Below are positions 15,844-25,119 of a stretch of DNA of 64,000 nucleotides, piece by piece. The notes under the pieces are model-generated. The model searched no databases. It was not told the origin of the DNA and was given only the letters and a program-made list of their open reading frames with translations. The DNA lies in the NCBI RefSeq assembly GCF_000369065.1, contig NZ_KB849804.1:49088-113087 (forward strand). The letters are read 5' to 3'. The stretch comes from Acinetobacter haemolyticus CIP 64.3 = MTCC 9819 (GTDB lineage: Bacteria; Pseudomonadota; Gammaproteobacteria; Pseudomonadales; Moraxellaceae). Every line of letters begins with the position of its first letter. Position 1 is the stretch's first letter. The position numbers and the translations under genes were made by a program.

Positions 15844-17193
15844 TTATAGATATAAAACTAGCCCACATAACGCTGAAGCAAAAATCAGATAAATCACATT
15901 GATTTGGAATTTAAACAGCGCAATTAATGCCGCTATAATCATCAGCGCTGCTTCAAAATTAAAAGCTTGATCAAATCCATTCGGCCATAGAACATGATAA
16001 CCAAAAAACAAGGCGAGATTTAAGATCACCCCAACGACGGCAGCCGTAATGGCTGTTAATGGGGCGGTAAACTTGAGCTGGTTATGCGTTGATTCGATCA
16101 CAGGTGCACCTGCAAGAATAAAAACAAAAGAGAAAAGGAAGGTAAACCAAGTCACGATGATGGCTCCGAATGCACCAGCGAGAAATAAGTGTTCACTTCC
16201 GAGCAAAGAGGCATTAAATGCACCGAGAAAGCCGACAAAAGCGACCACCATAATTAGTGGACCAGGCGTGCTTTCGCCTAATGCCAATCCATCAATCATT
16301 TGGGTTGGGCTTAGCCATGCATAATGATCAATCGCACCTTGATACACATAAGGTAAGACGGCATAAGCACCGCCAAAGGTGAGGAGCGCCGCCTTGGTAA
16401 AGAACCATGCCATTTGGGTATAGCTATGTTGCCATCCCAAGCTTAGCGTTAATGCAAGTATGGGAATAAACCACAGCAATGCTGCAATGGTGAGAATCTT
16501 GGCGAGATTGATCCAACGAAAAACTGCATGTGCAGGTGGTGGGGTTTCATCATCAATCAGCGCCACACCATAATTCTTTTGATTACTTTGATGAGCATGA
16601 TGGGTAAATAAGTCAGGTTGCTGCTTACTCATCCAATATCCCAGAATTGCCGCAGTGAAAATGATCAGTGGAAAGGGGATATTAAAAACAAAGATGGCAA
16701 TAAATGCGGCTACAGCAATGAACCATAAAAACTTATTTTTTAGTGATCGGCTACCAATCTTATAGGTGGCATGAAATACAATTGCCGTGACAGCAGGTTT
16801 GATTCCGTAGAACAAACCTGCAATGACTGGAACATCCCCAAACTGCACGTAAATCCATGAAAGTGCAATCAGGATAAACAGTGAGGGGAGAACAAACAGA
16901 ATGCCTGCCACTAGCCCACCCGTGGTTCGATGCATGAGCCAGCCAATATAAGTGGCGAGCTGTTGAGCTTCAGGACCTGGTAGCAACATACAATAGTTGA
17001 GTGCGTGTAAGAATCTTTTTTCGGAAATCCAGCGTTTCTGCTCAACCAATTCCTGATGCATTACTGCAATTTGCCCAGCCGGTCCGCCAAAACTGATAAA
17101 CCCTAGTTTTAGCCAGAACAGGAAGGCTTGCCAAAAGGGTACAGCTGCGATTGGCTGATCGAGCTCATTGATTTGTTTTTGTTGCATGATCAT
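15844..17193 (-). CDS. chrA: Chromate transporter ChrA (CHR family, long two-domain form)
   Basis: The protein has 449 aa with two homologous CHR halves. Each half has the conserved pattern seen here as GFISFGGPAGQIAVM in the N-half and LTFGGAYAVLPYV in the C-half, with GPEAQQLATYIGW and ESTPGPLIMVV following. It is predicted to export chromate from the cytoplasm by a proton-coupled mechanism. It overlaps the upstream chrB by 4 bp and converges on modC with a 12-bp gap. Confidence 0.92.
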   Translation of the reverse strand: MIMQQKQINELDQPIAAVPFWQAFLFWLKLGFISFGGPAGQIAVMHQELVEQKRWISEKRFLHALNYCMLLPGPEAQQLATYIGWLMHRTTGGLVAGILFVLPSLFILIALSWIYVQFGDVPVIAGLFYGIKPAVTAIVFHATYKIGSRSLKNKFLWFIAVAAFIAIFVFNIPFPLIIFTAAILGYWMSKQQPDLFTHHAHQSNQKNYGVALIDDETPPPAHAVFRWINLAKILTIAALLWFIPILALTLSLGWQHSYTQMAWFFTKAALLTFGGAYAVLPYVYQGAIDHYAWLSPTQMIDGLALGESTPGPLIMVVAFVGFLGAFNASLLGSEHLFLAGAFGAIIVTWFTFLFSFVFILAGAPVIESTHNQLKFTAPLTAITAAVVGVILNLALFFGYHVLWPNGFDQAFNFEAALMIIAALIALFKFQINVIYLIFASALCGLVLYL

Positions 17194-18113
17194 TCTCGAG
17201 AAAAATTGGCATAGAGGCCATCAAAAATATAGTTGGATAACTCAAGTAGTTGGTTATCATCAGTAATTTTGTTTCTTAAACCTTGAATGACTTTTTCAAT
17301 GCCAGCGGCTTCTGGTGGTTCTACCCCACCAACATCAAGAAAATGGACAATTGCTGCAATTTTATTTAATGCTTTCTGTTCATGTAATGAAAAGCTATGC
17401 AATAGCACTTCAAAAGTCACTAAATGTTCAATATGGCTAAATTTAGCTCCATCAAAGTCAAAACCTAAAGCTGATTTAGGGCAATCACTGGGTGTTTCTA
17501 ACCATAAAAAATTAGCATTTGGATCAATAAAATTTTGAATCAACCATGCGGAGGCCAAACGGTCAATCCACGGGCGTTTTCTTGTTGCCCAAATTTGGTT
17601 TTGAAAATTGTCTACATGGAAGGTTTGAAGATGGCCTTGTAGATTGTTAGGTTCGTCTATTTCCCCAAAACGTAGAATTGCTTGTTCAACTGTATTCAGT
17701 TCTCGAAGTGTTTGTTGTTTTGCTTCAGTCGGAAAATAATCAATATCTATTAATGCATCGAGCTGCTTGCGTAATTTACGAATCTGTTTAAGAAGTTCTT
17801 TTTTATTGCTCTGATTCAACTCTTGCCGCAGTTGGCTGATTTGTTGATAGAGCACATCGTATTCTTCTTTTCGGTTGAAAATTTTAGCGATATCAAGATT
17901 TTCTACAGCAACGGTTTGGAATATATAGGCGTTGCCATTTTCTGAGATTAAATCATCAGCAATTGCATCAAATTTGTTTGAATGTTCAGCAGGCAATATA
18001 TAAACGCCATCCCGAAGTGTTACAGCTCCACTTGCTTTGAGTGCTCTCCACACACGCATTCGCGCTGTTGTGTTTTGGGTGGGGAGTGATGAAATGAGTA
18101 AGGATATATTCAT
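17190..18113 (-). CDS. chrB: ChrB-type chromate resistance/sensor protein
   Basis: The protein has 307 aa. The N-terminal part (SSLPTQNTTARMRVWRALKASGA) is winged-helix-like. The C-terminal half contains the ChrB domain with TRKRPWIDRLASAWLIQNFIDP, FDFDGAKFSH and VGGVEPPEAAGIEKVI. In characterised systems ChrB senses chromate and controls chrA. It is first in a chrBA operon with a 4-bp overlap. Confidence 0.88.
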   Translation of the reverse strand: MNISLLISSLPTQNTTARMRVWRALKASGAVTLRDGVYILPAEHSNKFDAIADDLISENGNAYIFQTVAVENLDIAKIFNRKEEYDVLYQQISQLRQELNQSNKKELLKQIRKLRKQLDALIDIDYFPTEAKQQTLRELNTVEQAILRFGEIDEPNNLQGHLQTFHVDNFQNQIWATRKRPWIDRLASAWLIQNFIDPNANFLWLETPSDCPKSALGFDFDGAKFSHIEHLVTFEVLLHSFSLHEQKALNKIAAIVHFLDVGGVEPPEAAGIEKVIQGLRNKITDDNQLLELSNYIFDGLYANFSRE

Positions 18114-18344
18114 GTAATATACTCAACATAGCTGTTATATATGCTACATAAATAAGTTGTGGTTTGAAAAGTTAAAATTGTTTATATGCTTATAGGTTTT
18201 ATACATAATGGTTTTTAAGGAAATATGAAAAAGATTGGGTAGTTTTCATATCTTATAAAAGAATAAACAACGCACTTTTTCTTATTTTTAATCATAAAGG
18301 CTCAGGCATACCATAAGTGGATATTATTGAAAGATCATCTAATT

Positions 18345-19367
18345 ATGGGCCTCAAAAATACTAAGCCACTCCTTGTTACAGCAATCGTCCTTGTGGCGAT
18401 TGTTGCTTTTATTGTCTATCAAAATCAAAAAGTTGTGACATCTACTTTGTCTAAAAATAATAAAGCAGTAGTGATTGCTTATCAAACAGGTGTCGATCCA
18501 ACCAAGGTTGCGCAGGCCAATGGTGCTTATGAACGTGACAGTGGACAGGCAATTCAGTGGCGTAAATTTGATGCAGGTTCAGATGTGGTCAATGCATTGG
18601 CTTCGGGCGATGTGGTGATCGGCAATATTGGCTCTAGTCCTTTGGCTGCCGCAGCAAGTCGTGATTTACCGATTGAAGTATTCCTCGTGACAGCAAAATT
18701 AGGTGGTTCAGAAGCTTTGGTGGTCAGTGATAAATCTGGGATTAAAACCCCAAAAGATTTGATTGGTAAAACCATTGCTGTGCCATTCGTTTCAACCACA
18801 CATTACAGCTTATTGTCAGCTTTACAGCATTGGGATATTGAGGATAGTCAAGTCAAGATTATTAACTTACGTCCACCTGAGATCACAGCTGCTTGGGAAC
18901 GTGGTGATATTGATGCGACCTATGTTTGGGAACCTGCATTAAGCAAAGTTAAAGCCAGTGGTCATGTATTAACAGATTCAAAACAAGTTGGCGAGTGGGG
19001 TGCACCAACTTATGATCTTTGGGTGGTGCGCAAAGACTTTGCTGAAAAAAATCCTGAGTTCTTAAAAGCCTTTGTCCAAACCAGCTTAAAGCAGATTGAA
19101 AGCTATAACCAAGATCAGAGAGCATTTGAGAAAAATGTAGACAATATCCAGAAAATTGCACAATTGACTGGCTCAGATGCGAAAGATATTCCGTTGCTTC
19201 TTTCAGGAAATATTTACCTAGATCGCCAACAGCAACAAGCCACCTTATCAGGTGAGTTTGCCAAAAATATTTTCGATACCGCAACTTTCTTAAAAAGCCA
19301 AGGCAAGGTGGATCAAGTAAAACCTAACTATCAAGCCAATGTTACCACTCAGTTTTTACAGCCTTAG
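18345..19367 (+). CDS. tauA: Taurine ABC transporter substrate-binding protein TauA
   Basis: The protein is about 340 aa from ATG 18345; an upstream TTG frame start at 18327 is less likely. An N-terminal hydrophobic segment (LLVTAIVLVAIVAFIVY) is a signal or anchor. Family features are the YQTGVDPTKVAQANGAYE start of the mature protein, IGNIGSSPLAAAASRDLPIEV and WERGDIDATYVWEPALSK. It captures taurine or similar sulfonates in the periplasm. It is first gene of tauABCD, which supplies sulfur under sulfate limitation. Confidence 0.92.
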   Translation: MGLKNTKPLLVTAIVLVAIVAFIVYQNQKVVTSTLSKNNKAVVIAYQTGVDPTKVAQANGAYERDSGQAIQWRKFDAGSDVVNALASGDVVIGNIGSSPLAAAASRDLPIEVFLVTAKLGGSEALVVSDKSGIKTPKDLIGKTIAVPFVSTTHYSLLSALQHWDIEDSQVKIINLRPPEITAAWERGDIDATYVWEPALSKVKASGHVLTDSKQVGEWGAPTYDLWVVRKDFAEKNPEFLKAFVQTSLKQIESYNQDQRAFEKNVDNIQKIAQLTGSDAKDIPLLLSGNIYLDRQQQQATLSGEFAKNIFDTATFLKSQGKVDQVKPNYQANVTTQFLQP

Positions 19368-19376
19368 GAGATCGAA

Positions 19377-20168
19377 ATGAGCGTATTCGCTGCTGAGCAT
19401 CTTCATTTAACTTTTCCAAACCAGACCGTACCTGTATTGCAAGATATTAATCTCCGAATTGGAGAGGGCACTTTGACGGTAATTTTGGGTGAGTCTGGTT
19501 GTGGAAAAACCACATTGCTCAATATTTTGGCTGGTTTTCAAAAACCAAGTTCAGGACAGATCAAACTTGATGATGAAGTACTAACGACACCTGATGCTCG
19601 CCGTGCGGTAGTGTTCCAAGATCATGCGCTATTACCTTGGTTAAATGTCTCTGAAAATATCGGTTTTGCTTTACAGCTTAAAGGTTTAAAAGAACAGCAT
19701 ATTCATCAGCAAGTAGAATCCATCCTGAAAATTGTGGGTTTAAGTCATGTAGCTCAAGCTAATATTTGGGAACTGTCAGGTGGTATGAAGCAACGTGTTG
19801 GTATTGCGCGTGCATTGATTAGCCATGCAGCTTTTATTTTATTAGATGAACCTTTCGCTGCGCTTGATGCATTTACCCGTGAAACCATGCAGCAGTTGGT
19901 ATTGGATTTATGGATTCAACAAAATAAATCTTTTTTCCTCATTACCCATGACATTGAAGAAGCGTTATTGCTCAGCAATCAACTGGTATTGATGACAGCT
20001 CGCCCAGGAAAGATCGTTGAAACTTTAAAACTAGATTTTGCAGAGCGCTATAAGCAGGGTGAATCGATTCGTACGATTAAATCCGATCCAAAATTTATTC
20101 AATTACGTGAGCAATTGTTTGAACGTTTGCGTGTACAGAAACAAGCTGGACATGAGGTGGCTGTATGA
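19377..20168 (+). CDS. tauB: Taurine ABC transporter ATPase TauB
   Basis: The protein has 263 aa with Walker A GESGCGKTT, Q-loop FQDHALLPW, signature LSGGMKQRVGIARAL, Walker B FILLDEPFAALD and switch THD. It energises import through TauC. The ATG at 19377 follows GGAG (in tagGAGatcgaa) 9 bp after the tauA stop. Confidence 0.94.
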   Translation: MSVFAAEHLHLTFPNQTVPVLQDINLRIGEGTLTVILGESGCGKTTLLNILAGFQKPSSGQIKLDDEVLTTPDARRAVVFQDHALLPWLNVSENIGFALQLKGLKEQHIHQQVESILKIVGLSHVAQANIWELSGGMKQRVGIARALISHAAFILLDEPFAALDAFTRETMQQLVLDLWIQQNKSFFLITHDIEEALLLSNQLVLMTARPGKIVETLKLDFAERYKQGESIRTIKSDPKFIQLREQLFERLRVQKQAGHEVAV

Positions 20169-21046
20169 CAGGTCAAGCAAAAAATACAGCCTATAAGCTA
20201 AGTAACACGACCGAGTTTGCACAAATTGAGCCGAAACAATTAGCTTCAAAACGAAATGTTGTAGGTGATTTTTTCGTTCATCATCGCAGTTTGGTACTCA
20301 GTCTTTCAAGTGTACTTAGTGTATTGGTGATCTGGTATTTGATCACGGCATTAAAAATTGTCCCAAGCCTGTTTTTACCCAGTCCACAAGCGGTATGGCA
20401 GAAGTTCCTTGAAGTCAGTCAGCAAGGCTTTATGAAAGCCACCTTATGGCAGCATTTGGCCGCGAGTATTTCCCGTGTCTTATTGGCCTTGGTTGCCGCG
20501 ATTGCGATTGGTGTGCCTTTAGGTTTGTGGATGGGCTTGAATAAATGGGTGCGCGCCGTACTTGATCCTTTGGTTGAGTTATTGCGTCCGATCCCACCTT
20601 TGGCTTATTTGCCATTATTGGTGATCTGGTTCGGGATTGGTGAAACCACCAAAGTACTTTTGATTTTCTTTTCGATCCTTGCACCAGTCATTATCAGTAG
20701 CACTCATGGCGTAATCAGTCATCAGCTCAATCGTGAGCGTGCTGCCTTATCTTTAGGTGCAAGCCAATCGCAAGTGTTTTGGCATGTGATTCTGCCGACA
20801 GCCTTACCACATATCTTAACGGGTATCCGTATTGGTTTAGGTGTGGGGTGGTCGACCCTAGTGGCTTCGGAATTGGTGGCAGCAGATCGTGGGATTGGGT
20901 TTATGGTGCAGTCAGCAGCTCAATTCTTGATTACCGATACTGTGGTTCTCGGCATTATTGTGATTGCGATTGTCGCAGTGAGTTTTGAGTTGTTTTTGCG
21001 TTGGTTACAGAAGCAACTCTCTCCTTGGTATGGTCAACAGTTATAA
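20165..21046 (+). CDS. tauC: Taurine ABC transporter permease TauC
   Basis: The protein has 293 aa and about six membrane spans. The binding-protein-dependent EAA loop reads AALSLGASQSQVFWHVILP near residue 200. An unusual feature is a hydrophilic N-terminal stretch of about 40 residues before the first span. It overlaps tauB by ATGA and abuts tauD. Confidence 0.93.
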   Translation: MTGQAKNTAYKLSNTTEFAQIEPKQLASKRNVVGDFFVHHRSLVLSLSSVLSVLVIWYLITALKIVPSLFLPSPQAVWQKFLEVSQQGFMKATLWQHLAASISRVLLALVAAIAIGVPLGLWMGLNKWVRAVLDPLVELLRPIPPLAYLPLLVIWFGIGETTKVLLIFFSILAPVIISSTHGVISHQLNRERAALSLGASQSQVFWHVILPTALPHILTGIRIGLGVGWSTLVASELVAADRGIGFMVQSAAQFLITDTVVLGIIVIAIVAVSFELFLRWLQKQLSPWYGQQL

Positions 21047-21076
21047 GTGCAAATTGTAGAGAATAGAGCGTTAGAA

Positions 21077-21922
21077 ATGACTTTAAATATTGAAATCATT
21101 AAATCAAGCATTGGTGCAATTATTCACGATGTTGATTTAAATACGGTTGATGAAAATACCACGCAACAAATTCAACAGGCTTTGCTGGATCATCATGTAA
21201 TTTTCTTCCGCAATCAGCAGCTTGCACCTCAGGCTCAAGCTGAACTTGCTCGTGGATTTGGTTCTTTACATATTCACCCTATTTTCCCGACAGTAGAAAA
21301 TGTGCCTGAAATTATTGTACTGGATAGTTGGAAACAAGACTTACGTGACAATGAACTTTGGCATACTGATGTGACTTTCAGTAAAAATCCGCCATTAGGG
21401 TGTGTCTTACAAGCCATCAAGATTCCACCTGTAGGTGGTGATACGCTGTGGTCGAGTGGAGTAGCTGCGTTTGCTGGGTTGGATCAAAGCTTGCAACAAA
21501 AGTTAAAAGGTTTAACGGCAACGCATGATATTCGTCAGTCGTTCCCAATTGAACGCTTTGCGCACAATGATGTGGAGCGTAAAAAACTGGAAGAAACCTT
21601 TAAACGTAATCCGCCTGTCGTGCATCCTGTAGTAAGAACGCATCCTGTCACGGGTCAGCCAATTTTGTTCGTGAGTGAAGGTTTTACCACGCGCATTAAT
21701 GAGCTAGAAGAATCAGAAAGTGCTGAGTTATTGCAATATCTATTCGCCCACGCGACTCATGAGCAGTTTCATTTACGTTGGCAGTGGCAAGAGGGTGATG
21801 TGGCGATTTGGGATAACCGTTGCACACAGCATAAGGCTTTATTTGATTATGGTGATGCGCATCGGATTATGCACCGTGCCACGATTAACGGTGATGCGCC
21901 GTTTTATCAGGCGGCAAGCTGA
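21077..21922 (+). CDS. tauD: Taurine dioxygenase TauD
   Basis: The protein is about 281 aa from ATG 21077 (MTLNIEIIKSSIGA); an in-frame GTG at 21047, directly after the tauC stop, would add ten residues without family match. It is a 2-oxoglutarate/Fe(II) dioxygenase that releases sulfite from taurine in the cytoplasm. Iron ligands are HTD in ELWHTDVTF and the distal His in HRIMHRATING, with an Arg after it for 2-oxoglutarate. It completes tauABCD. Confidence 0.93.
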   Translation: MTLNIEIIKSSIGAIIHDVDLNTVDENTTQQIQQALLDHHVIFFRNQQLAPQAQAELARGFGSLHIHPIFPTVENVPEIIVLDSWKQDLRDNELWHTDVTFSKNPPLGCVLQAIKIPPVGGDTLWSSGVAAFAGLDQSLQQKLKGLTATHDIRQSFPIERFAHNDVERKKLEETFKRNPPVVHPVVRTHPVTGQPILFVSEGFTTRINELEESESAELLQYLFAHATHEQFHLRWQWQEGDVAIWDNRCTQHKALFDYGDAHRIMHRATINGDAPFYQAAS

Positions 21923-22088
21923 GTTTAGATTTAATCGCCGTGAAATGGGGAAAAACTCGATGGAATATGATACTCGGAAAGTCATCCGCAACTGTCTGAG
22001 GCAGGACTACATTAATAAAGTGATGTTTCTGCGATTCATTAAATTAGTTGCGGGTAGTCAACGAGTTTTGCGGATGAAAGTGGTTTTG

Positions 22089-22114
22089 CCTACTTTTCCC
22101 GAAAGAAAAGTAGG
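22089..22114. repeat. Intergenic hairpin, possible dispersed repeat
   Basis: CCTACTTTTC (22089-22098) pairs perfectly with GAAAAGTAGG (22105-22114) around CCGAAA, in the 290-bp space after tauD. It lacks a T-run directly after the stem. Its context (GGTTTTGCCTACTTTTC, then GCGAGCCGCAGGC) looks like a repeat seen between genes in Acinetobacter and relatives; I infer this from memory only. Confidence 0.45.
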
Positions 22115-22209
22115 GCGAGCCGCAGGCTGATCCTGAAATGGGATGAGAACACGGCAAGACTCTGTAAAAGCCTATCCTTTAATAAATTAATTCAATATTT
22201 AAACGGCCT

Positions 22210-23253
22210 TTAGTGGCTGATTTCATAGGTCTGTTTATAAACTGAAGGCGCTTGTCCCGTCCAGCGTTTAAAGGCCCGTCGGAATTCTCGTAATTCACTA
22301 AAACCAAGTTGTAGGCTGATCTCACTCATGGATAGGTTCTGTTCAAGTAGTTGTTTTGCTTTACGCTCTAATACAGTTTGCCGAATTTTCTGAAAACTCC
22401 AGCCTTCTAATAATAATTGCCGTCTTAAGTGGCGTTCGCTGATGTGTAATTGCTGTGCGGCTTGTTGCATCTCAAAACGCTCAGGTAAATGTTGTTCAAT
22501 CAAATGATCCAGTAAATCCACAAAGTTACTTTGATTAAATAGATCAATTTGTATTGATGCCTGTTCACAGATTTGTATTGCAGTTGCATAGTTGGCTGGA
22601 CTGTAGTTTTTTAAGCGTCGCTGCAACATACTTGTTTTAAAACGCATGATGTTTTTATCGCTATTAAATTGAACCGAGCAGCCAAAGATATTGCGATATT
22701 CTTGTTGGTTGTCAGTTGGTAAATAGCTAAGTTCGAGGCTCATCACATCATCATGATCGCCTAACATTGCATTTAAGCAGGCGATGGTACTACTAAACAA
22801 TTCATCAAAGAAAAAGGCTTTGAGATCGGACTCTGGGTTGGGTGTTTTCACTTCGAGTTCACAGATTTCACCTTGAATCCTAAATGCTAAATTTAATACG
22901 CTTCCTGAAATACGATGATAGCGAAGCGCAATCTCCAAAGCCTCTGCGACAGTCTTACAGGATTGCATCGCAAAACCCAAAATTCCCATTGAAATCAGAC
23001 CTTCACTGCTTCCTAGCTTTAAACCAAGACAGGGTTGTTGATAGGTTGAGATCGCTTGACGCACGACATTGCACAGTTGGTCAAAGTGAATCAAATGATT
23101 TGTTTGCTGAATTTGTATGAAATCCAATCCTGAAGCTTCAAACCATTGTTTATAGTTCCATTTTTTCTGTTCAGCATAATGGATTAAGCTGGCTAGAATA
23201 GTCGGAGGTACAAATCTTTGTAAGCAGATCGAATGCGTTATTGCTGTAGGCAT
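22210..23253 (-). CDS. AraC-family transcriptional regulator
   Basis: The protein is about 347 aa if started at ATG 23253 (MPTAITHSICLQRFVPPT); the frame extends to 23307 with an unlikely N-terminus. An Arabinose_bd-type N-terminal domain (LGLKLGSSEGLISMGILGFAMQSCKTV) is followed by a C-terminal AraC HTH pair (QQAAQQLHISERHLRRQL and SMSEISLQLGFSELREFRRAFKRWTGQAPS). It is divergent from the ceramidase-like operon at 23371, which it probably controls. Confidence 0.85.
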   Translation of the reverse strand: MPTAITHSICLQRFVPPTILASLIHYAEQKKWNYKQWFEASGLDFIQIQQTNHLIHFDQLCNVVRQAISTYQQPCLGLKLGSSEGLISMGILGFAMQSCKTVAEALEIALRYHRISGSVLNLAFRIQGEICELEVKTPNPESDLKAFFFDELFSSTIACLNAMLGDHDDVMSLELSYLPTDNQQEYRNIFGCSVQFNSDKNIMRFKTSMLQRRLKNYSPANYATAIQICEQASIQIDLFNQSNFVDLLDHLIEQHLPERFEMQQAAQQLHISERHLRRQLLLEGWSFQKIRQTVLERKAKQLLEQNLSMSEISLQLGFSELREFRRAFKRWTGQAPSVYKQTYEISH

Positions 23254-23370
23254 CTGTCCGTTTTGCCCCCCAAAGTATCGTTTATTTGACCCTTTTGGGT
23301 ATCGCATAATTTTGATTAACTTTCAACATGCTTCATCGAAATTAGAAAAAGAACTGAAAGGAAAGTACCA

Positions 23371-25119
23371 ATGTATCAGGTTGGTTGGAATAAGCAGGAA
23401 ATCAAAATTGTGCCTAAAGGCTATGCTATGTTCGGTTATGGGCAATGGTCACATCGAGCCTATACAAAAAGAACAGCGTTATATGCACGTAGCTTTAGCA
23501 TTGTCGATCAACACCACAATCGATTGATTATTTGTTGCCTAGATTTAGGCTGTATTACACATGCGATGCGTAGCAAAGCTGTTGCTCGTTTAAGAGGGAG
23601 GTTAGGTTCAGAATTTAACGAGAATCAGTTGGTGTTAATGGCAACGCACACGCACTCAGGACCTGGGGGCTGCGCGCATGAAGCTTTATACAATATGCCA
23701 ACACCTGGTTTTGTACATGAGCATCTCATCGCGATTTTAAACGCAATTGTTTTAAGCATTCAGACAGCAATTGAAAATGAACAACAAACGGATATTTTTC
23801 TTACAACGCAAGCTTTTACGGATGACACGCCAGTAGCATGGAATCGTTCGATTCAAGCCTATAATCGAAATCCTGAGGTGAGATCACACACCGAAGCTGA
23901 AACCCATTTAGCATTAAACCGTGAAATGCAACTCATCGGATTTTATCGAGAACACAAATTACAGTCTTTTATTTCATTGTTTGGTGTACATGCCACTTGC
24001 CTTGGTAATAAATTAAATGCGTATGATGGTGATAACAAAGGTTATGCTGCTGCATTTTCAGAACAAGCTTTAGTTCAACAAGGCATTCAAAATCCAGTGG
24101 CGATTTTTGCACAAGCAACGGCAGGCGATGTATCACCACATTTTCACGGTAAAGATCAACTCAAGATCCGAAATCAGCTTAAAGGAGAAGCTGAATATCA
24201 ATATGCACAACAAAACGGACGTTATCAAAGTGAGTTAGCTTTGATGGCATTGCAACAAACAGCCCCAAAAAATATGCAAAAAGTCGCAGGGGAGATTGAT
24301 GCAGTACTGTCTTATGTAGATCTCAGCAATATTGAGATTCCACCTGAGTTTTCAAATGGACAGCTTGATGCAAAAACCAGTCAGCCTTGTCATGGGACTT
24401 CATTTTTTGCAGGTACACCTGTCGATGGATTAGGTGCGCCCAAACCGATAATCAAAGGCATGCAGTTTTTAGCAGATCAATTTAGAAAACAAAAAATGAA
24501 ACATTCAAGGGCTGATGATTTTACTGAATATCACCAGCTTTATGCTTCACAAGGACCCAAACAAATTTTACTAGAAGCTGGAACTAAAAAGATTTTGGGT
24601 CAACCAATTGGCTTCCCACCGAGTATTCTTGATCCATTGATTGCGGAGATGAATCGACAAGTCAGGGCGGGTGCGATCAAGCAAAGTCCACTGGTGCCAA
24701 GTATCGTACCTTTACAAATTATTCGTTTAGGAACTTTAGCACTTGTTTGTTGTCCTGGAGAATTTACAACGATTGCAGGGCAGCGTGTTATTGAAACAGT
24801 GAGACAAAACCTGCTCGAAGCATCATCATTTGATCGAGTATGGTTGGCCTCTTATTGTAATGATTACATGGGCTATGTAACCACTTATGAAGAATACCAA
24901 CAGCAAGCTTATGAAGGTGGTCATACATTATTTGGACAATGGACCTTGGCTGCATGTCAAAGTAAATTCAAAGACTTATCTCAACAATTAATATTGGATA
25001 AAAATAAACGTAATTACGATCAAATTACAAGACCGGCGCCAATTCCAGAACATGAATTGGCGAAACGCAGTAATCATGGCAATTTGAAAACGGCAGTAAG
25101 TCAGGGAGAGCTTGTGTGA
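23371..25119 (+). CDS. Neutral ceramidase-like zinc hydrolase, apparently cytoplasmic
   Basis: The protein has 582 aa and a ribosome-binding site (GAAAGGAAAG) before ATG 23371. It has neutral ceramidase hallmarks: ATHTHSGPGG (zinc histidines, about residue 91-100), a GDVSP motif in ATAGDVSPHFHG that is normally NAGDVSPN, and NDYMGYVTTYEEYQQQAYEGG near the C-terminus. Unlike secreted bacterial ceramidases it has no signal peptide, and it is short at the C-terminus, so a C-terminal Ig-like domain is probably absent. It is first in an operon with an FAD oxidase (GTGTGA overlap) and a PLP protein. The natural amide substrate is unknown to me. Confidence 0.78.
   Translation: MYQVGWNKQEIKIVPKGYAMFGYGQWSHRAYTKRTALYARSFSIVDQHHNRLIICCLDLGCITHAMRSKAVARLRGRLGSEFNENQLVLMATHTHSGPGGCAHEALYNMPTPGFVHEHLIAILNAIVLSIQTAIENEQQTDIFLTTQAFTDDTPVAWNRSIQAYNRNPEVRSHTEAETHLALNREMQLIGFYREHKLQSFISLFGVHATCLGNKLNAYDGDNKGYAAAFSEQALVQQGIQNPVAIFAQATAGDVSPHFHGKDQLKIRNQLKGEAEYQYAQQNGRYQSELALMALQQTAPKNMQKVAGEIDAVLSYVDLSNIEIPPEFSNGQLDAKTSQPCHGTSFFAGTPVDGLGAPKPIIKGMQFLADQFRKQKMKHSRADDFTEYHQLYASQGPKQILLEAGTKKILGQPIGFPPSILDPLIAEMNRQVRAGAIKQSPLVPSIVPLQIIRLGTLALVCCPGEFTTIAGQRVIETVRQNLLEASSFDRVWLASYCNDYMGYVTTYEEYQQQAYEGGHTLFGQWTLAACQSKFKDLSQQLILDKNKRNYDQITRPAPIPEHELAKRSNHGNLKTAVSQGELV

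Noticed and set aside
21720..22130. 136-aa frame overlapping the end of tauD
   Set aside because: Most of it is the tauD gene in another frame, and the rest is the hairpin spacer; no ribosome-binding site.
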